From contig OX442315.1 of NCBI GenBank assembly GCA_949358305.1, forward strand, positions 31,708,427 to 31,772,426: a stretch of DNA of 64,000 nt, written 5' to 3'. The translations under genes and the position numbers were made by a program. The notes under the pieces are model-generated. The model saw only the letters and a program-made list of their open reading frames with translations. It ran no database searches and was not told where the DNA came from. Positions 10,519 to 20,862 of the stretch are shown one piece after another; within the stretch, counting starts at the first letter, position 1; every line of letters starts with the position of its first letter. Source of the DNA: Strigamia acuminata (Eukaryota; Arthropoda; Chilopoda; Geophilomorpha; Linotaeniidae).

Positions 10519-10888
10519 CCATCAAAATTTAAAAAATTTGTTTAATTTACGAATCCAATCCAAGCCGAAGAACATTTTCATTTCTTTTTGAACTTCTCCC
10601 GCCCACCAGTTGCATTAATTGATGCAAATATTGTAGGGATAATTCCAACACCAAATGGTTTGCGCATTGTTAATGTTAAGTTTCTGGTTGCTACGATGTT
10701 ACCTAGCAACTTGTACGACTTGTTATTCCATGTTATGTATATTCGGCACATTAAAACCGAGTTCATTGATTGATAAATGATGAATCGAGTTAATTAATTC
10801 ACTACAAATATTTTTAAATAAAAGAAAAATAAATGCGAATATCAGTTGAAAACAACACAGTTTATTATTTCCGAAATTAAATTAACCT
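10519..10888. other. Intergenic with short open frames
   Basis: Short frames on both strands (10578-10773) overlap each other. The plus frame opens right after a CAG and could be an exon remnant, but I do not recognise the product. Confidence 0.35.
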
Positions 10889-11330
10889 TTACAAGTACAA
10901 ACTAGCAGCAAATCGTACAATATCTCGCTTAATTAACCGAATTCCTTCTGCAAACTTATTTTCTAACTCAACATTTCCAATCGCTTGACACATTTGTCTT
11001 AAAAGTTCCTCCAATCTTCGTATACAACGAATGATGCTCCCTGAAATAAATAAAAAAAAACATTAACTCAACATAATTAACTAAGACAAAATTCTCATAT
11101 TTATTAAAATTTTAAATAATAAATATCAAAAAAATTAAAATTTAACATTTCTCTACATCCGATCTCAGCAGTAAATTTATTTATCAGTCATAACACATTC
11201 AGAAGCAGAACTGGTTAAATATACTCATCACTGATCAAATAACGAATTATTTAGACAATCGCCTTCTCTATTTTTAAATACAATACATCACACACCAGTC
11301 ATCCTGCAGATATCGCTTAAAAGTTCATTC
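10889..11330 (-). pseudogene. MTREX: MTR4 (exosome RNA helicase) C-terminal fragment
   Basis: The exon 11040-10889 (acceptor TTATTTCAG) encodes about 50 residues matching the extreme C-terminus of MTR4/SKIV2L2: a GSIIRC.RRLEELLRQMCQ helix, then ENKFAEGI..IKRDIV and the terminal FAASLYL. Compared with the conserved family sequence, three residues are missing after the MCQ motif and one arginine is added before FAASLYL. A remnant of the preceding exon (ICRMT-like) is seen at about 11291-11330 and runs into a stop. MTR4 feeds RNA to the nuclear exosome; here only the tail remains with no helicase core, so this is a copied gene fragment. Confidence 0.75.
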
Positions 11331-11367
11331 TTAGAACCAAGCGTACACCAGATCCAATAGAAATGGC

Positions 11368-11640
11368 TGAAGCAACACAACCTACTCTAGGATGAGATCA
11401 GTTTATATAGTAGCGTTTCTGTAGTTGCTGTTTAGGTTGGTGCGTGGGAAGATTCAACTTGTTTTCTTTTAGTCCTAAAGTCTTCCATTAAAACTTTCTA
11501 CGTAAATATATCAATTTTAAGATACTCTATTTATTTATTAGTGTGTTTAAAAATATTTCACTTTTTTATTTTGTTTTAATATTAATTAATTAATTAATTA
11601 ATTAATTAATTTTATTTATTTTTATATTAATTTGAAATTT
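11368..11640 (-). pseudogene. ncRNA copy 3: promoter plus first bases only
   Basis: The promoter block with GTTTATATA (plus sense) is well kept, but the transcribed part stops after the first dozen or so bases (TGTTGCTTCAGCC on the minus strand). A TTAA microsatellite at 11581-11610 interrupts the distal flank. No RNA body is present. Confidence 0.6.
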
Positions 11641-13230
11641 CGATTTTGCAATATTTGATGTGATGTTAATGGCGTCCTTAATTCGAAAATAACAAATTTA
11701 AAATTGTTTCTGAATTGTTCTCCTCCCCTCCCATCATCCCCTTACTTGTGTGTTTGTATTGTTTTTCGCCCTCCCCCTCACTGTTAAGTCATTTCCAGTT
11801 TCCAGTTACTGCGCCAAAAGAAGTTTCACTTCAACATGTAACAATATCGCGACCAGTACCTCTATCTAGACAAATCACCCCCAAGTCTCAAACAATAAGT
11901 GATTTGTTGTGTCTGAATCGTAACTGAACCAAAATATTGAATTATTGAATTATTGAATATTGAATTGTTAAAGTTGATTCTACGTTCTACCCATTCCTTT
12001 TCGAAAGATATCCATTTCTGGCCTGACTAAAAAACCTTTTTTCCACCAGCGGTCCTGCCTAAAATAAAATGTTTCAATGAAAATCAATAAAAAATGTAGA
12101 GAATACAAACATCGTTGTCGAAATATAGCTACTCTTATTTTTTTTTGCAATAGATGGCATGTATGTGTCAACACATTTGGTTTAAACGAAGGTAATAAAT
12201 CATACTTGCACTAAAATTTCGTATGTAAATTCAGCCGAAACATGAATGCTGCTCATAATTTCTCTCTGCAAAACTAATACGTAATATAATTTCCTCATTG
12301 TTTTTATTGTGGAATTGAATTGTGGAATTGTCATTTTACCTCTCAAATAATATAACAGTGACAAAATGAAGAGAAATGACAAAATTCTATATAATAACCG
12401 AAATGTACTTGATTAATTTTTTCACAGTAAAAACCCTACCTCTATCACTTATTTCGCCATATTCGTTAAAATTGTCGCGGTTTGTAACCACTGTATTACC
12501 AGTGTATTCGCCAAAACTTTGATAGTTAAAAATTAAAATAAAATAAATTAAATTACCGTATACTGTACATATTGGAAACGCTTTTTCACCTTTGAATCAA
12601 TCCTTTCAGCTAATAAACGAAAATAAACGATTAAAGTCCAAAAAAATTAAATAATAAACACGTTTTATTCTTTTTAAATTTAATTGAAATAAATAAATTA
12701 AATGTTAATATAAATTATAAAATTTATTTATTTCTAATTTTACAGTCTTTTGAAAAGCGTTCAAGATTAAAACACGTGCATGTCGTGAATATCAGACTTC
12801 TTATTTATATTCTATACGCGAACACAAGAAAAGTACAAATGAGCAAAAAAATGAATGAATGAACGCCAAGAAGAAATAATTCCATTTGAAGTGTTTACGG
12901 TTCCAGTTTGTTTTGTTTAATGATGGAGATCGAAGCGAATAGAAATGAAAAATTTCTCTGATAGTGAGGAAGATGTTGATTTGCATGTTTTAAACTACAC
13001 TGTGGTACCATCATGTATGTTTTTAGGTACAAAGTCGAAGTACATGTTAAGTCAATATTTTTAGCTCCAAAAATGGGTGTTTCAGCCACTTTTTGATCAA
13101 TTTTGGCATTCCACAGCTTTACAATACCCCGTGATAACAAATGAGTAAAATGTGCAGTAACAGTGTTATTGAGAAACAAAACCACTAACGCTTAATTATT
13201 GCTTAAGTTTTGCAGAAAAAAATGTCAAAG
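11641..13230. other. Long intergenic, no gene supported
   Basis: AT-rich. A short frame after an acceptor-like TTTTAG on the minus strand (about 12060 down to 11981) might be an exon remnant, but no family is recognised. 13236-13265 matches 25107-25140, the far 3' flank of the ncRNA unit. Confidence 0.4.
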
Positions 13231-13266
13231 ATTAGAGAAATTTTTCATTCTCTTCCTATAACCTAT

Positions 13267-13276
13267 AAAAAAAAAA
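13267..13276 (-). terminator. Pol III terminator of ncRNA copy 4
   Basis: Ten consecutive T on the minus strand, shortly after the 3' terminal hairpin. A similar 3' end with nine T is preserved at 25171-25200. Confidence 0.6.
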
Positions 13277-13805
13277 TCAATTTTTTCCAAAATGTACCGC
13301 GTAGCCGGTACGGTAATGATACTGTACTAGGAACGCGGCACTGCGCCCAAGATTGGACACATGTGCGCCTGATGTCGACATCAGATGTCGTCAACGAAAT
13401 GCCCCGTCGATGAAACCTGCGTGTTAAGATTACGAGGCCAGCAGGAAAGCTCGATCGGACGGGGCCGTTGACGATGCAACCAACAACAACAATTTGTCGT
13501 CTATGGTGGACCTTGGACGAATAATTATTCGCCCAAGGGTGGACTGGACGAACACTTGGTGTTCGAACAAGTTGAAACCTTGGACTTTGTCCAACGAGTG
13601 AGCAGAACCTGAGGCTATGAAGCCAGCTGGTAAGTTTGATCAGTACTGAATATACTGATATAGTATGGCGTGCCCGGTACTGGTATACCATCGACGGGAC
13701 CTGCGTTAAGACACTAGGCCGGCAGGAGAGTTCGATCATAGGAGGCGCGAACGATTTGACCGCTGGCGACATGATCGTAACCCATATGTATTGCCGAAGC
13801 TATAC
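13268..13805 (-). ncRNA. Structured Pol III-type ncRNA copy 4 (longest)
   Basis: About 535 nt from the inferred start (13805, again 23 nt after TATA) to a T10 terminator (13276-13267). It begins with a U6-like stem-loop, GTATAGCTTCGGCAATAC. The GATC hairpin follows: CGATCAT pairs with ATGATCG, inner stem partly wobble. The CCTGC...GCAGG hairpin with the GGCCT...TCTTAA loop occurs twice, separated by about 200 nt holding extra foldbacks. Near the 3' end, GTGCCGCGT pairs with ACGCGGTAC over 9 bp. This is the most complete copy and the best candidate to be functional. 7SK identity is an inference from promoter type, length, GAUC pairing and 3' hairpin. Confidence 0.6.
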
Positions 13806-14190
13806 AGTCCATCCTAGGATGAGATCAGTTTATATAGTAGACATTTTTTGGTTGTTGTTTCAGCTGGTGCACGTGGAATTTTAAGTTGTTTTTATTTTGT
13901 TGTAAAGTCTTCAATTTCAACTTTTTATGGAAATAAATCAATTTTAAGATACTCTTTTTATTAGTGTGTTTAAAAATATTTTATTTTCATATTTTATTTT
14001 AATATTAATTTAAACTTGAAATATAAGTTTTGCAAAATTTCACTACCTCCATCTGGCGGTAGAAAGATACGCTATATTATCGGACCTTTTTTTTTTTTTT
14101 AAAAAAAAATACCATTAATTAAAACAACAAAATAAAATCTAAACGAATTGATTTACTTTTGTTTATAAAATAAACAGAACAAGCCGAAGT
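13806..14190 (-). promoter_or_regulatory. Promoter of ncRNA copy 4
   Basis: TATA motif at 13828-13837 (minus TATATAAAC) with the same upstream block as copies 1-3. The block continues into the TTTGTTTATAAAATAAACA word shared with 3455 and 10095. Confidence 0.6.
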
Positions 14191-14289
14191 TGAGAAGGCA
14201 GATAATCTCAAAGATAATCTACGTTTGTACCAGTAGTTTATCTTTATTCCGTCAGGTTTCGAGCATAAACAAAGTTTTTTTTACACATC

Positions 14290-14480
14290 TGGACTTTTGA
14301 TAAAAGTAGTTAATAGAATTTCATTTAAGGAAATTTTAAATTTCTAAAAACAACAAAAAGGAAGAAACTTAAATTTTGCATGCCCTAACCCACACCGTGC
14401 CCTAACCTAAACAGGAGCCAATAAATTGCTACTATATAAACGGAACTCAATAATTTAGTGGTATTTTCGGCTGGTAAAAA
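14290..14480 (+). pseudogene. U6 promoter with truncated U6 5' end
   Basis: CTACTATATAAAC at 14429-14441 is followed about 20 nt later by GTATTTTCGGCTGG, which resembles the first 14 nt of U6 and then stops. It lies divergently about 655 bp from ncRNA copy 4, as true U6 lies about 665 bp from copy 2, so this is the decayed partner of a duplicated pair. A third remnant is at 25205-25350, with its TATA broken by a 5-bp insertion. Confidence 0.6.
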
Positions 14481-14489
14481 ATTAAAATT

Positions 14490-14760
14490 ACCTTCAATTT
14501 GGTCGAGAAAAGTAGTACGATATTGTTTTCGTCGGTTGCCACTGTTTCAGTTGATTGACAGCTTCAAGTTCGCGGTTTATTAATAGTGCAGTAGAAATTT
14601 ACACTTGATGTGATGACTAAAATTTAAAAAAAAATTGGTTGTACTTTAGTATATTTGAAAACGGCGATAAAATGTGATCTTTATTACTTTCCTTTACTGT
14701 CGGAGTGCTGAAGCAGGGATCAGTAGGGGTCGCTTTTGTTGAAGAGACTCTTCCGCTTGG
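14490..14760 (-). repeat. Inverted copy of the BTB gene 5' flank
   Basis: Reverse complement resembles 6650-6850 upstream of the BTB gene, including the TTTACTGACGG-like and GAAGCTGTCAATCAACTGAA words. No BTB coding sequence follows. Confidence 0.6.
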
Positions 14761-14996
14761 ATTGAGTGGATATTATTAACTTTTACTTCTACTCTTCAAG
14801 GTCGTTAATTTCCTTCATTTGTGATTGCAGGACTGTAAATTACATCAGCAGGTCTATCTGAAATACAGGTAATATAATAATAATAATAACAAAATAATAC
14901 AGGATCGCCCCAAGACCCGAAAATGAAGACGATTAGAGAAGATTCGATAGTTAAATGTGCAAACTTTATTGGCATTTAATCGCAATGTAAACTATA

Positions 14997-15169
14997 TGTG
15001 ATATTGTGATATTATAGTGTAAATATGAGCCACTAGATGGCAGTGTAATCGAGGCGACACCTGGCGCCCGGTGTTACCTTGTATGATTAATAAACCTGAG
15101 CGGTACACTTTGTATCATGTCATGCTACTGAACAGATCTCCTTTATTATGCCTATTCCACGACACCACA
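14997..15169 (+). repeat. 5' LTR
   Basis: 173 bp, begins TGTGATATTG and ends CACGACACCACA. AATAAA at about 15089 may be the polyadenylation signal. Starts TG and ends CA. Confidence 0.95.
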
Positions 15170-15304
15170 TTGGCGACGAGGATAAAGAAATAGAACTGAA
15201 TCCGCTGATATCAACATTGGAAACTGCCATCAAGGAACATTGATTGTGTGAGTGTGTTGATAAACTGGTTAAACACCTGTATTTAGTGTTATTAGTGCGG
15301 AATA

Positions 15305-18300
15305 ATGGCGGGGAATTTGAGTCTGCCACCAGTCGGACATTTTGTTATTGCTGAGGGGGGCAATTTGGACCAACTCTGGAGGAAGTGGAGTAAGAGTTTC
15401 ACGTATTTTCTGGTCGCATCTAAAATTGTGGATAAAGACCAGAAATTAGCTACATTGCTGCATTTAGCTGGTCCTGCTGTGCAGGAAATATTCGAGACGT
15501 TTGAGGAGGACGACACGAAAACCTACGATGCGGCAGTACTTGCGTTGGAAGCTTATTTCCACCCCCGGAAAAACCTTCGTTTTGAAAGGCACATATTTAG
15601 ACAACAGTGCCAAGAAGATAAGGAGTCAATGGACAGCTACGTAACGCGGTTGAAAAATTTCGCGAAGACGTGCGAGTTTGCAACACTCGAAGAGGATTTG
15701 ATTGTTGATCAAGTCCTTGAGAAAGGACGCGATAAAGGATTGCGGAGACGACTTTTGCGTGAAACAACGGTAACTTTGAAGTCGTTGTTGACCATGGCGC
15801 GTTCGGCAGAAGCCAGTGAACAACACGCGACCGCAATGGAGCGAGACAGCGTGGAGAAGCCGAAGGAAAGCACCGTGAGTTCGATTAATGAAAATAAACA
15901 TTTTAAGAGTCGTGGAAACCGAAGGGGGCGTGGCACGTTCCGGAAGTTCAACTCGAAGCCACACAACGTGGACGACAGGCGAGAAAATAAGACCCAGGCG
16001 GCGAAAATGTGTTTCCGGTGCGGCCACAATGACCATTTGGCCAGCGAGTGCACGATCGCGAAAAATAAAGAATGCGGGTTTTGCCATAAACTTGGCCATT
16101 TTTCAAAAGTTTGTAGGGCGAAAAATGCTGACCGAGGACGTGGAAACAAGGACCGTGTGCGATACGTCGGAGTCAACGAATACGAACGTGAACACGACGG
16201 AAGTGACAGTGACTATTCGTGGTGCGTATCCGCAGGGAAGTCGACTAGTGACATTGTAGTACGGATTGAAAATCAAAAAGTAAATGTATTGATTGATTCC
16301 GGGTCGACGGTGAATCTGGTCGATCAGGGGACGTGGAACACGTTGAAAAGTAAGGGAATCAAATTAACTCCAACTAATACACGTTTATTTGCATACGGAG
16401 TGAACGAGCCATTGGTCGTAAGCGGAGAATTTCACGCGGAAGTGGGAACTGTGAAGAAGTCAGTCAACGCGAGGTTTTTGGTCGTCCCATCGGGAAAATT
16501 GCCATTATTGGGACGAGCAACGTCGAAACAACTCGGAATATTAAAATTGGAAGACGAGATAGTGAATGCGGTGGATGACAGCACGCTGTTTGACGAGACA
16601 GTCGGAAAACTCCGAGATGACTTAAGTAGTCGAATTAAAAAGTATAAAGAAGTATTTAATGGGATTGGCAGGTTGAAGGACTACGAACTCGAACTTCATG
16701 TCGACCCGTTGGTGAGACCAGTGGCGCAGATGGTGCGGAGAATACCGTTTCACATTCGCAAACAGGTGGATATGGAAATCGATAATCTACTGAAAGCAGA
16801 CATCATCGAACCAGTCACCGGTGCCACTGAGTGGGTTTCGCCGATGGTTCCGGTGCGAAAACCGGACGGAACAATCAGAATTTGCCTCGACATGCGCGCG
16901 GTGAATGAGGCCGTGAAGCGCAACCGCCACCCATTACCCACGATGGATGAGGTCCTAGACGAAATAGACGGGGCCGAAATGATAACAAAATTAGATTGCA
17001 GGTGGGGATACTTGCAAATTCCCTTGCAAGAAAATTCTAGGAAATATACAGTTTTCGTCACACACCGCGGACTTTTCCAGTATAAAAGACTATTTTTCGG
17101 GATCGCGAGTGCTCCAGAGGAGTATCAACGAATCGTCCAAAACATTTTGGCCGATTGCGAGGGAACGCGTAATAGTCTTGATGACATCGTCGTACATGGT
17201 CGGACGACGAAAGAACACGACAAAAGGCTAGAAAAGGTATTAGAAACTTTAATGCGTAACGGATTAACGTTAAATTTGAAAAAGTGTGCGTTTGGCGTGA
17301 CGAGATTGACATTCTTGGGCCATATCATCTCAAAGAAGGGCATTTCCGTGGCGGAACAAAAGGTTGAAGCGGTTCGAAACGCGACGGCCCCGAAGAACGA
17401 AACGGAAATTAGGAGCTTTCTGGGCCTGGTCAATTACTGCGCCAGATATATACCAAACTTTGCGACCATTGCAGAACCGTTGAGAGTCATGGCGAGAAAG
17501 GACGTCGTATTTAGTTGGAAAAAACCACAGAACGATGCCTTCAACAAGCTAAAAGAGAGTTTGTGCAGCTCGGGAACGCTCGCCTTCTTCAAGAAGAACG
17601 TGGAGACGGAATTGATAGTCGACGCGTCGCCAGTCGGATTAGGGGCGGTCCTCGTGCAACGGCAAGTCGACGGTTTGAATCAGCCTATCGCATACGCCAG
17701 CAGGACGTTATCCGACGTGGAACGCCGATACTCCACCACGGAAAAAGAAGCTCTCGCAGTCGTTTGGGGCTGCGAGAGGTTCCGACTCTACTTGATTGGG
17801 ATGCCATTCAAACTAATAACCGACCACAAGGCATTGGAAATTATTTACTCGGTGAAGTCGAAGCCCAGCGCCCGGATCGAGAGGTGGGTGTTGAGGCTGC
17901 AACCGTACGAATTTACGATCAAACATCGGCCAGGAAGTTCAAACATCGCGGATGCTCTCTCGAGACTACTTCCAGTTGGAGAAGGGAAGACGGTGATTGG
18001 AAAAACGGAAAAATACGTCCATTTCATCCTTGAAAACGCCATCCCGAAAGCGATGACTTTGAAACACGTAGAAGTTGCTTCCAGGGCCGACGGTCAGATC
18101 TGCACAATCGCCACGAGTTTACGGGACGCGACGAAGTTTACGCAAGAATTACAAAAATTCGAGCCGATTCGAAATGAATTAATGATGGCGGGAGACGTAT
18201 TACTTCGCGGCACGAGAATCGTGATGCCGACGGCGTTGAGGAAAAAGGTCATTGAATTGGCACACAGGGGTCACCAGGGCGTCGTACGTACGAAACAACG

Positions 18301-19408
18301 CCTACGAGAGAAGGTCTGGTGGCCGGGCCTTGACCACGACGTCGAGCACGCCGTACGACAGTGCAGGGCTTGTCAATTTAACAGCAGCGCGACAGAGAAG
18401 CCGGAGCCGATAAAAAGTACCATTTTACCAAAAGGGCCGTGGCGGGACTTAGCGCTGGACATCTGCGGGCCATTTAACGATGGACATTCGATCATTGTGC
18501 TGGTGGACTATTATTCCAGGTGGCCGGAAGCACGAATTTTAAAATCGACGAAAGCAGAAAAAATAATAAGTTGGCTACGCGGAACTTTCGAGTGTTGGGG
18601 ACTTCCCGAGACGTTGACGTCCGACAACGGGCCGCAGTTCGTTTCGGAGCAGTTTCGTGACTTTATGGACGAATGTGGAACGCAACACAGAAGGGTTACA
18701 CCGTATTGGCCTCAGGCCAACGGTCAAGTCGAAAGATTAAACAAATCATTTGTAAAGGCGTTTCGTTCGGCGAAAATCGAAGGGGAAGATTGGAAGAAAA
18801 CACTCGGAACTTTTCTAGAAGCGTACAGAAGCACTCCACATAGGACTACAGGAGTGTCACCATACGAACTGATGACCACAAGAAAAATGAGGAATAAGAT
18901 CCCACAGATAATGAAAGAACAACGAGGAAAACTACATCGGATCGTGAAGAATAAAGATGCGGAGGAAAAAGCGAAATCAAAACAATTTGCAGATCACAGC
19001 CGGAAAAGTAAAGAAAGTGAAATTCGGGTTGGAGATAGAGTTTTGGTTGCGAAATCAAGATTTCACAAGTTGGATTTGGCTTACGAACACGATCTAATGA
19101 CAGTTAGCCGGAAAGACGGAAATTGCGTTTCGTTGAAAACGTCTGATGGACGAATTATTAAGAGAAATGTAACGAAAATAAGACGTTACATTCCACTGGA
19201 CGAGGATATCGGGATTCGAGGAGAAGACAACATCCAAATAGAGGCGGGACCCGAAGGACCACGAGCAGATACCCATTTGCAGCCTGGGTCACCACCGAGA
19301 GAGGCGTTACCAAGGGGCCGACCGTTGAATCGCCCAGCACCTGGACCATTACGGAGGTCCAAGCGGAACAGAAGACCTCCAGATTATTTGAAAATGTATG
19401 TGAGATGA
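15305..19408 (+). CDS. Gypsy Gag-Pol polyprotein
   Basis: One frame of 1367 residues. Gag occupies about 1-220 and is followed by two CCHC zinc knuckles (about 236-270). The aspartic protease DSG is near residue 331. Reverse transcriptase covers about 480-690 with the first catalytic Asp in LDCRWGY (about 562) and a second box reading SLDD (about 624) instead of the usual YxDD. RNase H begins near 770 (IVDASP). The integrase has an H-H-C-C zinc finger (about 984-1023) and D, D, E residues near 1050, 1105 and 1141 (E in GQVERLN). Fusion of gag and pol without a frameshift fits Mag/mdg1-like lineages. The serine replacing the YxDD tyrosine is the one suspicious residue; otherwise the protein looks intact. 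Confidence 0.93.
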   Translation: MAGNLSLPPVGHFVIAEGGNLDQLWRKWSKSFTYFLVASKIVDKDQKLATLLHLAGPAVQEIFETFEEDDTKTYDAAVLALEAYFHPRKNLRFERHIFRQQCQEDKESMDSYVTRLKNFAKTCEFATLEEDLIVDQVLEKGRDKGLRRRLLRETTVTLKSLLTMARSAEASEQHATAMERDSVEKPKESTVSSINENKHFKSRGNRRGRGTFRKFNSKPHNVDDRRENKTQAAKMCFRCGHNDHLASECTIAKNKECGFCHKLGHFSKVCRAKNADRGRGNKDRVRYVGVNEYEREHDGSDSDYSWCVSAGKSTSDIVVRIENQKVNVLIDSGSTVNLVDQGTWNTLKSKGIKLTPTNTRLFAYGVNEPLVVSGEFHAEVGTVKKSVNARFLVVPSGKLPLLGRATSKQLGILKLEDEIVNAVDDSTLFDETVGKLRDDLSSRIKKYKEVFNGIGRLKDYELELHVDPLVRPVAQMVRRIPFHIRKQVDMEIDNLLKADIIEPVTGATEWVSPMVPVRKPDGTIRICLDMRAVNEAVKRNRHPLPTMDEVLDEIDGAEMITKLDCRWGYLQIPLQENSRKYTVFVTHRGLFQYKRLFFGIASAPEEYQRIVQNILADCEGTRNSLDDIVVHGRTTKEHDKRLEKVLETLMRNGLTLNLKKCAFGVTRLTFLGHIISKKGISVAEQKVEAVRNATAPKNETEIRSFLGLVNYCARYIPNFATIAEPLRVMARKDVVFSWKKPQNDAFNKLKESLCSSGTLAFFKKNVETELIVDASPVGLGAVLVQRQVDGLNQPIAYASRTLSDVERRYSTTEKEALAVVWGCERFRLYLIGMPFKLITDHKALEIIYSVKSKPSARIERWVLRLQPYEFTIKHRPGSSNIADALSRLLPVGEGKTVIGKTEKYVHFILENAIPKAMTLKHVEVASRADGQICTIATSLRDATKFTQELQKFEPIRNELMMAGDVLLRGTRIVMPTALRKKVIELAHRGHQGVVRTKQRLREKVWWPGLDHDVEHAVRQCRACQFNSSATEKPEPIKSTILPKGPWRDLALDICGPFNDGHSIIVLVDYYSRWPEARILKSTKAEKIISWLRGTFECWGLPETLTSDNGPQFVSEQFRDFMDECGTQHRRVTPYWPQANGQVERLNKSFVKAFRSAKIEGEDWKKTLGTFLEAYRSTPHRTTGVSPYELMTTRKMRNKIPQIMKEQRGKLHRIVKNKDAEEKAKSKQFADHSRKSKESEIRVGDRVLVAKSRFHKLDLAYEHDLMTVSRKDGNCVSLKTSDGRIIKRNVTKIRRYIPLDEDIGIRGEDNIQIEAGPEGPRADTHLQPGSPPREALPRGRPLNRPAPGPLRRSKRNRRPPDYLKMYVR

Positions 19409-19624
19409 GCAAAATTTCAAATGGATGTTGTTGCCAAATTAACTTTATTAATAAGTAACAAATGTGTTTGAAAAAAAAAGAGAAAGGGAAAGAGTTCAGG
19501 CCTGGACCAAAAAACATTGTTAAGGAATAATACATATACATTGTAAGTTTTAATCATTTAATTTAATTTATTTATATTATTATGTTTGTACAAAATGTTG
19601 TTATAATTTGAAAAAAAAGAGTGA

Positions 19625-19797
19625 TGTGATATTGTGATATTATAGTGTAAATATGAGCCACTAGATGGCAGTGTAATCGAGGCGACACCTGGCGCCCGGT
19701 GTTACCTTGTATGATTAATAAACCTGAGCGGTACACTTTGTATCATGTCATGCTACTGAACAGATCTCCTTTATTATGCCTATTCCACGACACCACA
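19625..19797 (+). repeat. 3' LTR
   Basis: 173 bp, apparently identical to the 5' LTR, preceded by a purine tract (AAAAAAAAGAGTGA). Confidence 0.95.
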
Positions 19798-19844
19798 CTA
19801 TACAGTACTGCTGATGTTTACAACTGATTGCATGTTTTAATTCA

Positions 19845-20862
19845 TTAACATTTCCATAGAGAAGCGCTCACACTAGTCGATTTCAGCGGCAAAGTACGGA
19901 AACGAGTAGACGCCATCTCATCGGATTCAACTTCAGGAATACGGACTTTTTTATGAACTACCTAAAAATTACATTAATTAAAAAAATTAAAAAACAACAA
20001 ATAGTTAAAACTCAATGTTTACTTCACAAACAAGCTCCAAACCAACTGCATCAGCCACTTCTTCCATCGTACGTTTATAAGGACCTCCACTGTTGTCCAT
20101 AAAGAACACATGCGTCTTTCGTGTCATGTGGGATAACAATTCCTACAATAATAAAATAAAATCGTTTAAAATATTAAAAAAAAGAACTTGACCGGAGAAT
20201 TTATTTACTCGTAGTTGTTCAAATCCAAAATTATTCTCTTCATTTCCAACAGCACTCAAGAATTTCACGATGGTGATGACATTAGCGTTTCGAATTTGGT
20301 GAATAATTTCACGTTTAATAGGCGACTAGAAATATTAATTTTTGTTAAAAACATTAGAATTTTTAAATTTAATTTTTTTTACCGTAAAGAAATTGTAACG
20401 GAGATAATCGAAATTGACAATTCCGTAATCATCACTGTCATCGATACTCGCAATTAACTTTCTAGTTTCCTTCGACCAATCGTAATAGTCCAAGATAACC
20501 GCATTTACTCTCGATTCAAACCCGGAGCAAGAATCCATGAATTGATACAATCCGACTAGATCGCATCCCGAACCTCCGCCGATGCAACAAACGTTGATTT
20601 CCTGCTTACTTTTCAAAAACCCAAGAAACCTCGTTACGGCGAATTTCTTCCAACAAACTTGAACAGCGTTAGAAATGCACACAAAGTAGCGATAAAAATA
20701 CGCATACTTTAAGATCGTATCGTTTTCGAAATTCAAACGAAACGGTTCAGCTGTGGACGAGTTATAAAGATCGCCCAACGCATCAATGGCGTCGTCCATG
20801 TTCGGCTTCAACTTGCGCGGTATCATATCCCACACTAGTGGGTGACACAAGTGATACTTCAT
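19845..20862 (-). CDS. SAM-methyltransferase-like protein, member A
   Basis: Four exons by splice sites and frame: 20862-20383, 20325-20209, 20142-20023, 19961-19845, giving 277 residues. It shows the family plan: N-terminal PLVW motif, a YAYFYRYF segment, then a glycine loop IGGGSGCDLVG (about 95) like motif I of class I SAM methyltransferases. An acidic LDYYDW follows where the second strand should end, then VKFLS, MDN, and a C-terminal ASLWKC. No enzyme activity is known to me, so the function is inferred from the fold motif only. A 5'-UTR intron (acceptor TTTGCAG at 20883-20877) precedes the start. Transcribed away from the other members; its 5' region is copied at 26480-26710. Confidence 0.75.

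Larger units (their letters stand above)
14997..19797 (+). mobile_element. Complete Ty3/gypsy LTR retrotransposon
   Basis: 4.8 kb element with two 173-bp LTRs that look identical, a single gag-pol frame, a primer-binding site directly after the 5' LTR (TTGGCGACGAGGAT) and a purine-rich tract before the 3' LTR. A 5-bp target duplication CTATA flanks it (14992-14996 and 19798-19802). Identical LTRs mean very recent insertion. There is no env gene. Confidence 0.95.
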
